Source: JAKSCF01 sp028279945 (GTDB lineage Bacteria; Bacillota; Clostridia; Peptostreptococcales; JAAYPU01). Taken from it: a stretch of 26,569 nucleotides of DNA. Every line of letters begins with the position of its first letter. Position 1 is the stretch's first letter. Position numbers and translations under genes: made by a program. The stretch lies in contig JANQMT010000156.1 of the NCBI GenBank assembly GCA_028279945.1, forward strand, positions 1-26,569, written 5' to 3'. Of this stretch, positions 24,167-26,569 are shown one piece after another. The notes beneath the pieces are model-generated. The model had not been told where the DNA came from. It saw only the letters and a program-made list of their open reading frames with translations, and did no database searches.

Positions 24167-26569
24167 ATGAAAAAAATCAGTACAAAGGTAATGATCGTTA
24201 TAACAGCTATAACAATTTTATCAGTTCTTATGACGGGAGTAATATGCTTCTACCAAATTAAGCAACAGTCTTCTAAAAATTATGAAGAATATTCTAAAGC
24301 GTTACATGAAGATTATGACGCTATGATTGTAAGTCAGATTGATAATGCAATATCTGTATTAAGCCAGGTTTATGGTGAGTATCAAGCAGGAAAGATATCC
24401 TTGGAAGAAGCTCAAACAAGAGGTGCAGATATTGTAAGGGAAATGAGATATGCCGAAAGTGGTTATTTTTGGATTGACACTGTAGATTATATCAATATCG
24501 TAAATTTGGGAGAAGACACGGAAGGCAAAAGCAGGGCCGACCTTCAGGATATCAACGGCAAGTATATTATAAAGGAGAGTAATAGGCTTGCTTTAGAGGG
24601 AGGCGGATATATGGATTATTGGTACCCTAAACCCGGAGAAGAAGAGGCGTCACATAAAAGGAGCTATTCAACTTTATTTGAACCATGGCAATGGGTTGTA
24701 GGAACAGGTAATTATGTTGATGATATAGAGCTTATTATAGATGATTTTAAGCAGCAAAATGATAAAAGTACACAGGCAATGATTAAGTTTCTGGTTATAT
24801 CCGTTTGTGGTGTTATTTTATTAAGTGTAGTTGTAGCATTTGTTTTTGGCAAAATGTTAGCTAAGCCCATTATAGCGTTAAAGAATATTGCTCAAAACTC
24901 TGCTGATACAGGAAACCTAGACGTTGAATTTCAGGTTAAAACTCGGGACGAAATTTACGATTTGTCGTTAGGGTTCCAGTCTCTTATTGATTCTATGAAG
25001 GAACAGTCAAATAATGCTCAGAAGATTGCCGAAGGCGATTTGTCTATTCATATTACGCCTAAGTCAGATCAAGATGTATTGGCGTTGAGTATGAAAAAAG
25101 TTGTTTTCGAATTACAAAGTTTAGTTGAAGAGTTAAAAGGTTTGACGGCTTCTGCTGTAAATGGTGATTTATCAGCGAGAGGGAATGAAGAAAAGTTTAA
25201 AGGGGGATATCATGATATTATTTCAGGAGTTAATAGCACCTTGAATGCAGTTATTCAACCTTTAGAAATGGCAGCGGATTATGTTGATAAAATTGGCAGG
25301 GGTGAATTACCGGACAAAATAACAGATGAATACTATGGAGATTTTAATGATATCAAGAACAATCTGAATAGTTGTATAGATGCCATTAATGAACTGGTTA
25401 AAGATGCCGATTATTTGGTTGAAGGAGCACTTGAAGGTAAATTAGAGACACGTGCAGATGTAACCAAGCACAAAGGAGATTATGCTAAAATTATCAATGG
25501 CGTTAATAGTACCATGGATGCGGTGGTAGAACCTATACAAGAAGCTTCTCAAGTATTAAAAGATATTGCTCAAGGCAGCTTACAAACAAGAATGATAGGT
25601 GACTATAAAGGTGATTTTGCAGAAATTAAGGATACGTTAAATTATACAGGCGAAATCATTCAAGGCTATATTAGTGAAATATCAAAAATATTAGGAGATA
25701 TGGCAGATAAAGATATAACAGGTCACATTGATAGAGCGTATATTGGTGATTTTATCCAACTTAAAAACTCCATCAACCATATTTTAGAACAATTTAATAT
25801 TGTGCTGGGGGAAATAAATTCTGCATCAGAACAAGTAGAAGCAGGTGCAGGGCAAGTTGCAAGCTCCAGTCAAAGCTTGTCACAAGGTGCATCGGAGCAA
25901 GCCAGCTCAGTAGAAGAAATAGGTGCTACCGTTACAGAGGTGGCAGATCAAACCAATGAAAATGCTCAAAATGCCAATAAAGCAAATGATCTATCTATGA
26001 AAGCTAAGTCGGATGCAGAGATGGGCAATGATCAAATGCAAACCATGCTGTCTGCAATGGATGAAATTAAAGAGTCATCTAAAAACATTGCAAATATTAT
26101 AAAGGTTATAGATGAAATCGCTTTCCAAACCAATATATTGGCGCTTAATGCGGCAGTAGAAGCTGCTAGAGCGGGTGAACATGGAAAAGGTTTTGCAGTG
26201 GTTGCAGAGGAGGTAAGAAATCTAGCAGCAAGAAGTGCCCAAGCTGCAAAAGAGACAACGGATCTGATTGATAATTCCATTGATAAAGTGGATGAAGGGT
26301 ATAAGATTGCAAATGATACAGCGGCAGCTTTGAATAAAATTGTTAGTGGGGTTGGTGATACGGTTGATATTGTCAGTATGATTGCAGAAGCTTCCAATCA
26401 TCAAGCAACGGCCATATCTGAGATCAATAGAGGGATAGAGCAGATATCTGATGTAACGCAAAGCAATACGGCGACAGCAGAAGAGAGTGCATCAGCCAGT
26501 GAAGAAATGGCGGGACAAGCACAGATGCTAAAGGGATTAATACAAGAATTCAAGTTAAAAAATTTAACC
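24167..26569 (+). CDS. Methyl-accepting chemotaxis protein with Cache sensor and HAMP array (3' end outside window)
   Basis: 801 codons are present, with no stop before the edge. In order: TM1 (~8-28); an extracytoplasmic single-Cache domain (~40-195, with GYFWIDTVDY and WQWVVGTGNYVDDIE); TM2 (~205-228); a first HAMP (~229-280); then about six further HAMP-like units to ~548, several with (G)DY.GDF...N.LN cores. The signalling domain contains the hairpin tip IDEIAFQTNILALNAAVEAARAGEHGKGFAVVAEEVR (as positions 648-684), flanked by methylation helices. It signals to CheA/CheW from the membrane. The ATG at 24167 is 7 nt after AGGAG; an ATG at 24161 is too close. Ligand unknown; Cache domains often bind small organic acids or amino acids. 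Confidence 0.93.
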   Translation, partial: MKKISTKVMIVITAITILSVLMTGVICFYQIKQQSSKNYEEYSKALHEDYDAMIVSQIDNAISVLSQVYGEYQAGKISLEEAQTRGADIVREMRYAESGYFWIDTVDYINIVNLGEDTEGKSRADLQDINGKYIIKESNRLALEGGGYMDYWYPKPGEEEASHKRSYSTLFEPWQWVVGTGNYVDDIELIIDDFKQQNDKSTQAMIKFLVISVCGVILLSVVVAFVFGKMLAKPIIALKNIAQNSADTGNLDVEFQVKTRDEIYDLSLGFQSLIDSMKEQSNNAQKIAEGDLSIHITPKSDQDVLALSMKKVVFELQSLVEELKGLTASAVNGDLSARGNEEKFKGGYHDIISGVNSTLNAVIQPLEMAADYVDKIGRGELPDKITDEYYGDFNDIKNNLNSCIDAINELVKDADYLVEGALEGKLETRADVTKHKGDYAKIINGVNSTMDAVVEPIQEASQVLKDIAQGSLQTRMIGDYKGDFAEIKDTLNYTGEIIQGYISEISKILGDMADKDITGHIDRAYIGDFIQLKNSINHILEQFNIVLGEINSASEQVEAGAGQVASSSQSLSQGASEQASSVEEIGATVTEVADQTNENAQNANKANDLSMKAKSDAEMGNDQMQTMLSAMDEIKESSKNIANIIKVIDEIAFQTNILALNAAVEAARAGEHGKGFAVVAEEVRNLAARSAQAAKETTDLIDNSIDKVDEGYKIANDTAAALNKIVSGVGDTVDIVSMIAEASNHQATAISEINRGIEQISDVTQSNTATAEESASASEEMAGQAQMLKGLIQEFKLKNLT

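Noticed and set aside
1..26569. CRISPR arrays, tRNA or rRNA genes, transposase genes
   Set aside because: No regularly spaced repeats, cloverleaf/rRNA signatures or transposase-like reading frames were seen on either strand.

Overview
The window is low-GC DNA whose genes have strong AGGAGG-type ribosome binding sites. It looks like chromosomal sequence from an anaerobic, amino-acid-fermenting, motile member of the Clostridia. Support comes from a complete-looking lysine 2,3-/5,6-aminomutase fermentation operon, a Clostridium-type glutamate dehydrogenase, AddA, a sigma-54 promoter, a sigma-D-type promoter and a chemotaxis receptor. The genus cannot be fixed from sequence alone.

Layout. (1) 1-719 is non-coding and unusually structured: a ~110-nt nested hairpin, a second hairpin with a similar core, two tandem palindromic units and one copy of a 30-nt repeat. 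It ends in a near-perfect sigma-54 promoter (655-670). (2) 720-10876 (+) is the lysine fermentation operon: kdd, kamA, kamB, kamC, kamD, kamE, kce, two acetoacetate CoA-transferase subunits and a cobalamin adenosyltransferase. Lysine becomes beta-lysine (KamA), 3,5-diaminohexanoate (KamDE), 3-keto-5-aminohexanoate (Kdd), then acetoacetate plus 3-aminobutyryl-CoA (Kce). The CoA-transferase disposes of the acetoacetate. The adenosyltransferase makes the AdoCbl that KamDE needs, and KamB/KamC are ATPase-like accessory proteins. The 3-aminobutyryl-CoA ammonia-lyase (kal) is absent from the window. (3) 10900-11230 carries an unannotated type I toxin-antitoxin-like locus: a 33-residue membrane peptide on the minus strand, a facing short RNA, two convergent promoters, a shared terminator and matching 5' ends. 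(4) 11267-13264 holds a divergent pair of envelope proteins: a YkuD L,D-transpeptidase, and a secreted protein with a copper-amine-oxidase-N-like stalk plus leucine-rich repeats. (5) 13364-16536 (-) holds gpmI and a coupled lysE-type exporter/AraC regulator pair. (6) 16780-20385 (+) is addA without an adjacent addB. (7) 20448-23874 (-) holds gdhA and ilvD, each with a clear terminator. (8) 24167 to the window end (+) is a Cache/poly-HAMP chemotaxis receptor behind a sigma-D-like promoter, open at the right edge.

The observations most worth following are the small toxin/antisense locus, the sigma-54 promoter with its structured upstream region, the 30-nt repeat that appears before kdd and again before kamA, and the long HAMP array in the receptor.
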